Positions 34,311-40,903 of a DNA stretch of 49,105 nt are shown here, piece after piece. Positions within the stretch are counted from its first letter, which is position 1. Each line of letters opens with the position of its first letter. The notes under the pieces are model-generated. The model saw nothing but the letters and a program-made list of their open reading frames with translations, was not told the origin of the DNA and searched no databases. The position numbers were made by a program, and so were the translations under genes. Origin of the DNA: DAIDJD01 sp035485275 (GTDB taxonomy: Bacteria; Oederibacteriota; JAJYGY01; DAIDJD01); NCBI GenBank assembly GCA_035485275.1, contig DATHOE010000015.1, positions 1-49,105 on the forward strand, written 5' to 3'.

Positions 34311-36110
34311 CTACAGTTTCAGCATCTTGAGGTGCTCGACGATGGGGCCCAGGGCCATGGCCGGGAAGAACACCAGGGCCCCCACGATCACCACCGTGGA
34401 GATCAGCATGATGACGAAGAGGACCGTGTGGGTCGGCAGGGTGCCGGCGCTCTCAGGCACGATCTTCTTCTTGGCCAGGCTGCCGGCGATGGCCAGCACG
34501 GGGATCTTGATCCAGAAGCGGCCCAGCCAGATGGCCACGGAGCCGAGCAGCAGGTAGAAGGTGCTCGAGTTCAGGCCCGCGAAGGCGCTGCCGTTGTTGT
34601 TGGTCATGGAGGCGAAGCCGTAGAGGATTTCCGAGAAACCGTGGGCCCCGGGGTTCGAGGGGCCGGCCTGTCCCGCGGTCGTCATCACCGCGACGGCGGC
34701 GCAGATGAGGGTCAGCAGGGCCGGTATCAGGATGGCGATGGAGGCCATCTTGGTCTCGAAGGACTGCAGCTTCTTGCCGAGGTACTCGGGGGTCCTCCCC
34801 ACCATGAGCCCGGACACGAACACGGCCATGATGACGAAGGCAAGCATGCCGTACAGACCGCTGCCCACCCCCCCGTAAATGACCTCGCCGAACTCTATCA
34901 GCCAGAGGGGAACCAAGCCGCCCATGGGGGTGTAGGAGTCGTGCATGGAGTTCACCGACCCGTTGGAGGTGGCGGTGCAGGCCGAGGCCCACAGGGTCGA
35001 ATTCAGCACCCCGAAGCGCACCTCCTTGCCCTCCATGTTGCCATCGGCCAGGGCCTCGCCGTGCGCGCCCAGGGTGGCCCGGTTCAGGACCGGGTTGCCG
35101 GCCTGCTCCGAGGCGAAGCACAGCCAGAACATGGGCAGGAAGATGAGGGTCATGGCGATGATCAGGGCCCAGCCCTGGCGCCGGTCCTTGACCATCTCCC
35201 CGAAGGTGTAGAACTGGGCCACGGGGATGAGGAGTATGGCCAGCAGCTCCAAAAAGTCGGTCAGGGGGGTCGGATTCTCGAAGGGATGCGCGGAGTTGGC
35301 GTTCATGAAGCCGCCGCCGTTGGTGAAGAGCTGTTTGACCGATTCCTGGGAAGCGATCGGGCCCACCGCGATGCTCTGCTGGGTGACCACCACATGGGTC
35401 GTCTCCGGCTTGCCGTCTTTGCCGTTGACCGGGTTCCCGCTCGCGTCCGTGACCGGATTGTCGTAGGAGGTCGGCTGGACCAGGTTCGCCGTCGGGTAGT
35501 TGGCGAAGGTTTGGGGGACGCCCTGCTGCACCAGAACCAGCGCGAACACGAAGCTCAGGGGCAGGATCAGGTAGATGGTCCCGCGGGTGAGGTCGGCCCA
35601 GAAATTGCCCAGCAGGCTGGTTTCCCTGCGCGCCAGGCCCCGGATCACGGCGATCATCACCGCGAGCCCCGTGGCCGCGCACATGAAATTCTGCACGGCC
35701 AGGCCCGCCATCTGGGTGAAGTAGCTCATGGTCGATTCGCCGCCGTAGAACTGCCAGTCGGTGTTGGTGATGAAACTCATGGCGGTGTTCAGGGACAGGT
35801 CGGGGGGCACCGCGGTCTGTCCGGCCGGGTTCAGGGGCAGGTGGGCCTGCAGGCGCATGATGGCGTAGAGCAGGGCCCCGCCCACGGCGCTGAACATGAG
35901 CATGGCCACGGCGTAGCCCTTCCAATCCATCTCCTGCTTCGGGTCGACCCCGCAGATCCTGTAGATCAGCCGTTCCAGCCAGCCCAGCCATTTTTCCATG
36001 AAGAAGGGCTTGTCCCCGTAGACCTTGGCCATGTACAGGCCGGCGGGTTTCACCAGCGCCAGGAGCACCGCGAAAAAGAAAAGGGTCTGTACCCATTGAT
36101 TCGTAGACAT
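34311..36110 (-). CDS. kdpA: KdpA, potassium channel-like subunit
   Basis: 599 aa integral membrane protein of the SKT superfamily with ten membrane helices. Selectivity-filter region recognised in SFITNTDWQFYGGES, NGGGFMNANSAHPFENPT, CTATSNGSVNSMHDS and TNNNGSAFAGL, the four pore loops of KdpA. Binds and translocates K+ in the KdpFABC complex. ATG 36110 with GGAG upstream; 37 bp after kdpF. Ends 9 bp before the possible GTG start of the kdpB extension. Confidence 0.97.
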   Translation of the reverse strand: MSTNQWVQTLFFFAVLLALVKPAGLYMAKVYGDKPFFMEKWLGWLERLIYRICGVDPKQEMDWKGYAVAMLMFSAVGGALLYAIMRLQAHLPLNPAGQTAVPPDLSLNTAMSFITNTDWQFYGGESTMSYFTQMAGLAVQNFMCAATGLAVMIAVIRGLARRETSLLGNFWADLTRGTIYLILPLSFVFALVLVQQGVPQTFANYPTANLVQPTSYDNPVTDASGNPVNGKDGKPETTHVVVTQQSIAVGPIASQESVKQLFTNGGGFMNANSAHPFENPTPLTDFLELLAILLIPVAQFYTFGEMVKDRRQGWALIIAMTLIFLPMFWLCFASEQAGNPVLNRATLGAHGEALADGNMEGKEVRFGVLNSTLWASACTATSNGSVNSMHDSYTPMGGLVPLWLIEFGEVIYGGVGSGLYGMLAFVIMAVFVSGLMVGRTPEYLGKKLQSFETKMASIAILIPALLTLICAAVAVMTTAGQAGPSNPGAHGFSEILYGFASMTNNNGSAFAGLNSSTFYLLLGSVAIWLGRFWIKIPVLAIAGSLAKKKIVPESAGTLPTHTVLFVIMLISTVVIVGALVFFPAMALGPIVEHLKMLKL

Positions 36111-36147
36111 CTTGTTTCTCCGTTGGTTGGTGGGGTTTCGAAGGTCT

Positions 36148-36237
36148 TCAGAACCACTCGGGCTTCAATAGGGCCACCACCAGGTAGCCCAGCAGCCCGA
36201 CGGCCACCGCCCCGCTGATCAGATAAACCAGGCTCAT
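36148..36237 (-). CDS. kdpF: KdpF, small stabilising subunit
   Basis: 29 aa, too short for usual gene calling: a single hydrophobic helix MSLVYLISGAVAVGLL followed by GYLVVALLKPEWF. The KP-E-x-F end is typical of KdpF, which lies between KdpA and KdpB and stabilises the complex. ATG 36237 has GGAGGGG upstream and its first bases overlap the TGA of the preceding micro-gene. Confidence 0.92.
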   Translation of the reverse strand: MSLVYLISGAVAVGLLGYLVVALLKPEWF

Positions 36238-36335
36238 GATTCCCCTCCCGACAGCATGGAATCCAGGGCCGCGATCAGCCAGAAGGACGACGCGGCCAGG
36301 ACCACGAACAGAACGATGCACCAGAACTCCAACAT
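36234..36335 (-). CDS. 33-aa membrane peptide upstream of kdpF
   Basis: ATG 36335 preceded by GGGAGG at eight bases; 33 codons ending in a TGA that overlaps the kdpF ATG (ATGA). Translation: MLEFWCIVLFVVLAASSFW then LIAALDSMLSGGES, one hydrophobic helix with a polar C-terminus. Some other kdp operons have a short membrane ORF at this place, so it is probably a real, unnamed Kdp-associated peptide. Its function is unknown. Confidence 0.75.
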   Translation of the reverse strand: MLEFWCIVLFVVLAASSFWLIAALDSMLSGGES

Positions 36336-36408
36336 GATTCTTACCTCCCTGCGTGAAGACGCTTGCTTGAAGATCGGATCGGATGGCCGGCCGGCTGTCC
36401 CTTCGCTG

Positions 36409-36480
36409 TCACGAAGGGATCAGCCAGGTCGCAGCCAGTGCCAGTATGAGGATGCCCGCCAGGGCCAGATCAAGGTTCAC
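36409..36480 (-). CDS. 23-aa membrane peptide heading the kdp operon
   Basis: GTG 36480 with GAAGGGGG at about eight bases; 23 codons then TGA. Translation begins MNLDLALAGILILALAA and ends TWLIPS: a single short hydrophobic helix. 73 bp separate it from the 33-aa peptide gene. Support is the good ribosome site, the hydrophobic coding pattern and its position as first gene after the kdp leader; no family recognised. Confidence 0.6.
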   Translation of the reverse strand: MNLDLALAGILILALAATWLIPS

Positions 36481-36640
36481 GGTTAAGCCCCCTTCGCCGC
36501 GGATCGCGGCCGCCGCGCTTGCGGCGCGTTCCCTAAGAAAAGCTCCTCCCGGAGCCTCCCCAAGCACCGGGAGGATTGCCGTTCATGCCTTTGCCCTCCG
36601 GCGTCCTTGCCGTTTCATGAACAGGTACAAGCTTAGGGAA
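36481..36640 (-). promoter_or_regulatory. kdp leader with possible attenuator hairpin
   Basis: About 150 nt of leader read leftward. CCGGGAGG (36567-36574) pairs with CCTCCCGG (36545-36552) as a stem which, on the minus strand, is followed by AGCTTTTCTT, resembling a weak terminator. An upstream CCGGAGG (about 36597-36603) could pair with the same arm and prevent it. The leader also has a direct repeat of CATGAA(A)CGGCAA (plus-strand 36577-36588 and 36608-36620). Confidence 0.4.
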
Positions 36641-36646
36641 AGGGAA

Positions 36647-36696
36647 GTAAAAACGGGGTCTTGACTTGGGGCGGGGACGTAAAGAAGGGGTAAAAA
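36647..36696 (-). promoter_or_regulatory. KdpE-box-like site and repeats
   Basis: On the minus strand 36696-36668 reads TTTTTACCCC then TTCTTTACGTCCCCGCCCC, very close to the E. coli KdpE operator as I remember it (TTTTTATAC, a T-run, ACACCCCGCCC). The two TTTAC half-sites are 11 bp apart, one helical turn. A further TTTTTAC lies downstream at 36653-36647. No confident -35/-10 pair was assigned. Confidence 0.6.
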
Positions 36697-36728
36697 GGCG
36701 GGGGACCTGAAAATTCGGCCTTAGAAAA

Positions 36729-36757
36729 TTGTACATTTTAATACGTTTTGGTAATAT
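36729..36757 (+). promoter_or_regulatory. Sigma70-type promoter of the cytochrome gene
   Basis: TTGTAC (36729-36734), 17 bp, TAATAT (36752-36757), divergent from kdp and 33 bp beyond the KdpE-like site. Confidence 0.65.
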
Positions 36758-36793
36758 GACGCACATCAAATCTCAGGGCTTAAAGGGGGGAGC

Positions 36794-37822
36794 ATGAGGT
36801 TTTTGAAGTGGCTTGGTGTAGGTTTTGCGGTCTTGGTTCTGATGCTCGCCGGCCTTTTGTCCTGTGTCCGTTTCGGCCTGCCCAAGGTGGCTCCCGCGGA
36901 TGAAAGCCTGAAGATCGCCTCCAGCCCCAGGCGTCTGGCCCGCGGCAAATACCTGGCCGAGCACGTGGCCGGCTGCATGGGCTGCCATTCCGTGGAGGAC
37001 TGGCGGACCCAGGGCCACCCCGTGGTGCCCGGCACCGAGTTCGCGGGCGGCGACACCATTTTCAGCGCGGCCCTGGGCCTGCCCGGAACCATCCCGCCCA
37101 AGAACCTGACCCCCTACAACCTGAAGTCCTACAGCGACGGGGAGCTGGTCCGGGTCCTGCGCACGGGCGTGCGCAACAACGGCGAGCCCCTCTTCCCGCT
37201 GATGCCCTACCAGCACATCGCCAACATGAGCCAGGAGGACCTCTATTCCGTCATCGTCTTCCTGCGCTCCCTGCCCGCCATCAAGAACGACGTGCCCGAG
37301 CGCCAACTCGACTTCCCCATGAACTACATCGTGCGCACCATCCCCAAGGACGCGCCGCCCTATCCCACGCCGGTGGACCCCAAGGACACGGTCGCCTACG
37401 GGCATTACCTCGTCGAGATCGGGTCCTGCTCGGACTGCCACACGCCGGTGGACTCCAGGCACCGGCCCCTGCCGGGCATGTTCCTGGCCGGGGGCCAGGA
37501 ATTCCCCTACTTCAACAACAAGCTGCAGCGCCATCCCGGCGGCGGGGTCCTGCGCGTGCCCAACATCACCCCGGACGCGGACACCGGCATCGGAAACTGG
37601 ACCAAGTCGCAGTTCCTGGCGCACTTCCACGCCTGGGCCGGCAAGTCCGGCGAGGCCCAGAAGGTGCACCTGGACTTGGACAAGGGCGATTACGTCATCC
37701 TGATGCCCTACCTGGAGACCAGCGGCATGACCGACCGGGACCTCGGCGCCATCTACGACTACCTGCGCAGCGTTCCCGCGGTCAGGAACCCGGTGAACCG
37801 CTTCGATCCGCCCAGCCCCTGA
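36794..37822 (+). CDS. Exported diheme cytochrome c
   Basis: 342 aa with an uncleaved or cleaved N-terminal hydrophobic helix (VGFAVLVLMLAGLL). Two cytochrome c domains, heme sites C61-MG-C64-H65 and C212-SD-C215-H216, each followed by candidate Met axial ligands (LFPLMPYQHI and YVILMPYLE). Layout resembles the diheme cytochromes that serve alcohol or aldehyde dehydrogenases and thiosulfate oxidation. Periplasmic electron carrier; no partner dehydrogenase is adjacent. Strong GGGGGG ribosome site before ATG 36794; own promoter. Confidence 0.9.
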   Translation: MRFLKWLGVGFAVLVLMLAGLLSCVRFGLPKVAPADESLKIASSPRRLARGKYLAEHVAGCMGCHSVEDWRTQGHPVVPGTEFAGGDTIFSAALGLPGTIPPKNLTPYNLKSYSDGELVRVLRTGVRNNGEPLFPLMPYQHIANMSQEDLYSVIVFLRSLPAIKNDVPERQLDFPMNYIVRTIPKDAPPYPTPVDPKDTVAYGHYLVEIGSCSDCHTPVDSRHRPLPGMFLAGGQEFPYFNNKLQRHPGGGVLRVPNITPDADTGIGNWTKSQFLAHFHAWAGKSGEAQKVHLDLDKGDYVILMPYLETSGMTDRDLGAIYDYLRSVPAVRNPVNRFDPPSP

Positions 37823-37850
37823 AGGCCGGACCGGGCGGGGAAGGACGGCC

Positions 37851-37879
37851 TTGAAACCCGGCGCGGCTTGCCTTACCAT
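37851..37879 (+). promoter_or_regulatory. Promoter of the trp-type leader
   Basis: TTGAAA (37851-37856), 17 bp, TACCAT (37874-37879). Predicted start near 37886, about 20 nt before the leader peptide ATG. Confidence 0.55.
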
Positions 37880-37907
37880 GCTTCCACACTTCAGCTTCAG
37901 CAAGGCC

Positions 37908-38006
37908 ATGAACCCAAGCAGCGCCCTCGCAGCCTCCGCCCCCGTCATCCGCCGCAGCGGCCGGTCTTGGTGGCGCACGCCCTCTCTTGAGCGGCCGCGG
38001 GCCTGA
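37908..38006 (+). CDS. trpL: trp leader peptide with tandem Trp codons
   Basis: 32-codon frame ATG 37908 to TGA 38004-38006: MNPSSALAASAP, VIRRSGRSWWRT, PSLERPRA. Two adjacent TGG codons (37968-37973) are its only tryptophans. It lies in the transcribed leader of an anthranilate-synthase-like gene, with competing hairpins and a terminator behind it, so it acts as a sensor of charged tRNA-Trp rather than as a product. An in-frame ATG at 37878 precedes the predicted transcription start. No strong Shine-Dalgarno; AAGG lies only two bases before the ATG. Confidence 0.7.
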   Translation: MNPSSALAASAPVIRRSGRSWWRTPSLERPRA

Positions 38007-38065
38007 CCTTGAAGCGAAAAGCACCACTCAAGGCGCGGCCTCACCCAGGCCGCGCTTTTTATTTT
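37957..38065 (+). promoter_or_regulatory. Tryptophan attenuator (competing hairpins plus terminator)
   Basis: Region 1 GCGGCCG (37957-37963), just before the Trp codons, pairs with region 2 CGGCCGC (37992-37998). Region 2 GGCCGCG (37993-37999) can instead pair with region 3 CGCGGCC (38034-38040) as antiterminator. Regions 3 and 4, GCGCGGCCT (38033-38041) and AGGCCGCGC (38047-38055), form the terminator with loop CACCC and TTTTTATTTT to 38065. A ribosome stalled on the Trp codons would cover region 1 and free region 2. Confidence 0.8.
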
Positions 38066-38111
38066 GGGGCCGGCCTGGACTAGCGGCCCCCGCCTTGCAC
38101 CGGAGCATCCC

Positions 38112-39962
38112 ATGTTGGACCTTACGCGGCCCTTCGCCGTCATCCAGAAGGAGGATCAGCACCAGGTGCTGATCCTCACCGGCGCGGTCCGCGCCCTGGA
38201 CCGCCTCGACCAGATCCCGCGCCGCCAGGGGAAGCACCCCGAAGGCCGGCGCTACGACACCCTGTCCCTGGTCCCCTTCTCGCAGATCAAGGAGAAGGGC
38301 TTCGCCGTGCACCAGGGCGACGAGGCGCTGCTGTGCATGGAGATCGAGGAGCAGCGCGAGGTGCCGGTGGCCGAATTCCTGGCCTCCCTGCCCGCGGCCG
38401 CGGTCGGGCTCGAATCCGGGCCCAGCTTCGACGAGAGCGAGGAGGACTACCGCAGGACGGTCCAGGCCGTGATCCAGGACGAGATCGGCGAGGGGCAGGG
38501 CGCCAATTTCGTGCTGCCGCGCACCTGCCGCGCCCGTCTCAAGGGCTACGGCCCGGCCGTGGCACTGAACCTCCTGCGCCGGCTCATCCAGGCCGACTAC
38601 GGCACCTACTGGAAATACCTCTTCTTCGACGGCAGCCGCGCCTTCGTGGGCTCCACGCCGGAGAAGCACCTGAGCGTGGACAAGGGCCGGGTGGTGATGA
38701 ACCCCATCAGCGGCACCTTCCGCAAGGCGGGCCTGGACCTCCTGGCGCCCTCCGAGGTGCGCCGCCGCCTGACCGCCTTCCTCAAGGACCCCAAGGAGAT
38801 CAACGAGCTGTTCATGGTGGTGGACGAGGAACTGAAGATGATGTCCAAGATGTGCGAGCGCGGGGGCATGATCATCGGCCCGCTTCTGCGCGAGATGTCC
38901 CGCCTGGCCCACAGCGAGTACCTGCTCGTGGGCAGCTCGGACCGGGACGTGGTGGAGCTCCTGCGCGACAGCATGTTCGCCGCGACGGTCACCGGCAGCC
39001 CGGTGGAGAACGCCTGCCGCATCATCGCGAAGTACGAGACCCAGCCGCGCCGCTACTACGCCAGCTCCATCGCCCTCATCGGCCGCGACGAGGAGGGGGA
39101 AGCCTTCCTCGACAGCCCCATCCTCATCCGCAGCCTGGAGATAGACGCCGAGGGCGGCGTGCAGCTGCGGGTGGGCGCCACCCTGGTGCGCGACAGCGTG
39201 CCGGAGGAGGAGGTGCGCGAGACGGCCGCCAAGGGCGCCGCCGTGCTGTCGGCCCTGCAGGGGGAACCCTCCCCCCAGCCGCGCCTGCTCGACGGCCTCC
39301 TGCGCGACGCGCTGGTGATCGAATGCCTGTACGAGCGCAACCAGAAGCTGTCCACCTTCTGGTTCCTCAAGCAGGAGCCGGCCAAGGGGGGCGGCCCGCT
39401 GAAGGGCTTGCGCTTCGCCCTGATCGACAATGAGGACGACTTCCTGGCCATGTTCGGCCACCTCCTGGAGCACCTGGGCGCCAAGACCGAGATCATCCCC
39501 TGGAGGCGTTTCGACCTCGACAAGGTGGGCGACGCGGTGGTGGTGCCCGGGCCCGGGCCCGGGAATCCGTCGATGGTCCAGGACCCGAAGATGGCGCTCA
39601 ACGGCCGCGTCATCGACCGCCTGCTCAAGGAAAAGCGGCCCTTTTTGGCGGTCTGCCTGGGGCACCAGATCCTGTGCCAGCGCCTGGGCCTGAGGCTGGG
39701 CAAGAAGGCCGAGCTGACGCAGGGGGTGCAGAAGCGCATCGACTACTTCGGCCGCCCCGAGGACGTGGGCTTCTACAACACCTTCTGCGGCTTCGAGGAC
39801 AAGGTCCGGAAGGACCTGAGCTATTCCAGCTCGGAGGCGGGGGAGGTCCACGCCGTGCGGGGCGCCCATTTCGCGGGCTTCCAGTTCCACCCCGAGTCCA
39901 TCCTCACGGCCCAGGGGCTGGCCATCGTGGAGGAGGAGGCCCGCCGCGTCACGGGCCGTTGA
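38112..39962 (+). CDS. Fused chorismate-binding enzyme and glutamine amidotransferase (PhzE/TrpEG type)
   Basis: 616 aa. N-terminal chorismate domain (to about 420) with GEGANFV-like GEGQGANFVLPR, GSTPEKHLS, VVMNPISGTFRK, DELKMM-type EELKMMSKMC, HSEYLLVGSSDRDV, VTGSPVENACRII and DSPILIRS; C-terminal class I amidotransferase with GPGPGNPS, nucleophile in AVCLGHQILCQ and FQFHPES. The sequence is nearest to PhzE and the anthranilate synthase family proteins related to it, shorter than rhizobial TrpE(G). PhzE makes ADIC from chorismate; anthranilate synthase goes on to anthranilate. The trp-type leader argues for a tryptophan role. CGGAG lies seven bases before ATG 38112. Confidence 0.88.
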   Translation: MLDLTRPFAVIQKEDQHQVLILTGAVRALDRLDQIPRRQGKHPEGRRYDTLSLVPFSQIKEKGFAVHQGDEALLCMEIEEQREVPVAEFLASLPAAAVGLESGPSFDESEEDYRRTVQAVIQDEIGEGQGANFVLPRTCRARLKGYGPAVALNLLRRLIQADYGTYWKYLFFDGSRAFVGSTPEKHLSVDKGRVVMNPISGTFRKAGLDLLAPSEVRRRLTAFLKDPKEINELFMVVDEELKMMSKMCERGGMIIGPLLREMSRLAHSEYLLVGSSDRDVVELLRDSMFAATVTGSPVENACRIIAKYETQPRRYYASSIALIGRDEEGEAFLDSPILIRSLEIDAEGGVQLRVGATLVRDSVPEEEVRETAAKGAAVLSALQGEPSPQPRLLDGLLRDALVIECLYERNQKLSTFWFLKQEPAKGGGPLKGLRFALIDNEDDFLAMFGHLLEHLGAKTEIIPWRRFDLDKVGDAVVVPGPGPGNPSMVQDPKMALNGRVIDRLLKEKRPFLAVCLGHQILCQRLGLRLGKKAELTQGVQKRIDYFGRPEDVGFYNTFCGFEDKVRKDLSYSSSEAGEVHAVRGAHFAGFQFHPESILTAQGLAIVEEEARRVTGR

Positions 39963-39985
39963 GGGGGGGCCGGGGCGGCGCGGTA

Positions 39986-40014
39986 TTGCAATCGCGCGCC
40001 GGCGGGGGGAAAAT
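39986..40014 (+). promoter_or_regulatory. Sigma70-type promoter of the lipoprotein gene
   Basis: TTGCAA (39986-39991), 17 bp, GAAAAT (40009-40014), 24 bp before the start codon; the GGGGGGAA ribosome site follows. Confidence 0.5.
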
Positions 40015-40038
40015 GGCGCGAACCCAAGGGGGGAACCG

Positions 40039-40404
40039 ATGAAACAAAGATGGATGGGGATAGTGCTGCTGTGCCTCGCCGCGACGCTGGCCTGCACGGC
40101 GTGCTCGAGCGCGAGCGCCTTCAGGGGCGGCAACAACATGCAGGGGGTGGTCAAGCTGGGGCCCTTCCCGAAGCAGGCGGCCTCGGTGGCGGGCTACAAT
40201 CTTTACCTGAGCGAAAACCCCGGCGGCCCCTTCCAGAAGATCAACGACGAGCCGGTGCTGGGTTACTCCAGCCTGATGGTCCCCTACCTCAAGGCGGGCC
40301 AGGTCTATTATTTCCGCATGACCGCCGTCGGCTTCGGGACGCCGCCCAGGGAAAGCAGGCCGGGCGCCGCGTTCAAGCGCACAGCCGTGCAAAGTTGGAA
40401 TTAG
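40039..40404 (+). CDS. Small lipoprotein with a fibronectin-III-like domain
   Basis: 121 aa. Signal peptide MGIVLLCLAATLACTACSS offers two candidate lipid-attachment cysteines (LAC or TAC). The mature part VAGYNLYLSENPGGPFQKIN..VLGYSSLMVPYLKAGQVYYFRMTAVG has the strand pattern and Y-x-L/Y-x-F-R-V-style ending of an Fn3 domain. Role unknown; probably anchored in a membrane facing the periplasm. Monocistronic: promoter in front, terminator behind. Confidence 0.75.
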   Translation: MKQRWMGIVLLCLAATLACTACSSASAFRGGNNMQGVVKLGPFPKQAASVAGYNLYLSENPGGPFQKINDEPVLGYSSLMVPYLKAGQVYYFRMTAVGFGTPPRESRPGAAFKRTAVQSWN

Positions 40405-40429
40405 GCTCGCATCAGGCCTGATTGGACGG

Positions 40430-40458
40430 AAAGCCCCGCCGCATGGCGGGGCTTTCTT
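40430..40458 (+). terminator. Intrinsic terminator
   Basis: AAAGCCCCGCC (40430-40440), loop GCAT, GGCGGGGCTTT (40445-40455), then CTT. An 11-bp stem with a short U-run. Confidence 0.8.
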
Positions 40459-40473
40459 CATAAAGGAGGCGGC

Positions 40474-40863
40474 ATGGAGAAGGCACGCAAGGACCGCAGG
40501 AAGGTCAACCAACCGGTTGGCGCGGAACTGCGTAAGGAGGGTGCGGACAAGCGCCGCTGTCCGCGCTGCGGATCCAGCCTGGCCCAGACTGTGTCCAAGG
40601 CTCCGGGCGGGACGCTGACCCTTACCTACTGCACCAAGTGCGAATACAAGGCGGAGAGCCGCCAGATCGATGAGAGCACCCTCAAGGCGCTCGCCACCTT
40701 TGAGCTGGTCGTCAAGGCGACCCCGGGAGGGGCCGTGCTGAAGCTGGACGCGGAGTTCCTGAGGGCCGCCAACCTGGGGCCGGGCGATGCGGTGGAGCTC
40801 AAGGCGATCTACGTGCCTGGGACGGACACCGTGCTCACCTGGGTGCTGCGCAAGCTGGACTGA
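40474..40863 (+). CDS. Zinc-ribbon protein of unknown function
   Basis: 129 aa, start ATG 40474 with AAGGAGG upstream. A basic N-terminus is followed by a four-cysteine ribbon, CPRCGSS and YCTKCEYKAE, expected to bind one Zn2+; the remaining 65 residues (ELVVKATPGGAVLKLDAEFLRAANLGPGDAVELKAI) look like a small beta domain with an AbrB-like flavour (FLRAANLGPGDAVEL), which might mean DNA or RNA binding; this is inference. It begins right after a terminator hairpin, so it either has a promoter within it or depends on read-through. Confidence 0.7.
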   Translation: MEKARKDRRKVNQPVGAELRKEGADKRRCPRCGSSLAQTVSKAPGGTLTLTYCTKCEYKAESRQIDESTLKALATFELVVKATPGGAVLKLDAEFLRAANLGPGDAVELKAIYVPGTDTVLTWVLRKLD

Positions 40864-40903
40864 AGGGCATCCCCGCTTTTGTGAAATCCTTTTCGGAGAT
40901 CCG

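Noticed and set aside
31974..36218. Long plus-strand open frames opposite kdpB and kdpA
   Set aside because: Shadows of the kdp genes in GC-rich DNA; no ribosome sites or family motifs.
38033..38065. Terminator read simply as the end of the cytochrome gene
   Set aside because: It lies more than 200 bp past that gene, behind its own promoter and Trp-Trp leader, and its left arm has an exact alternative pairing partner, so the attenuator reading is better.
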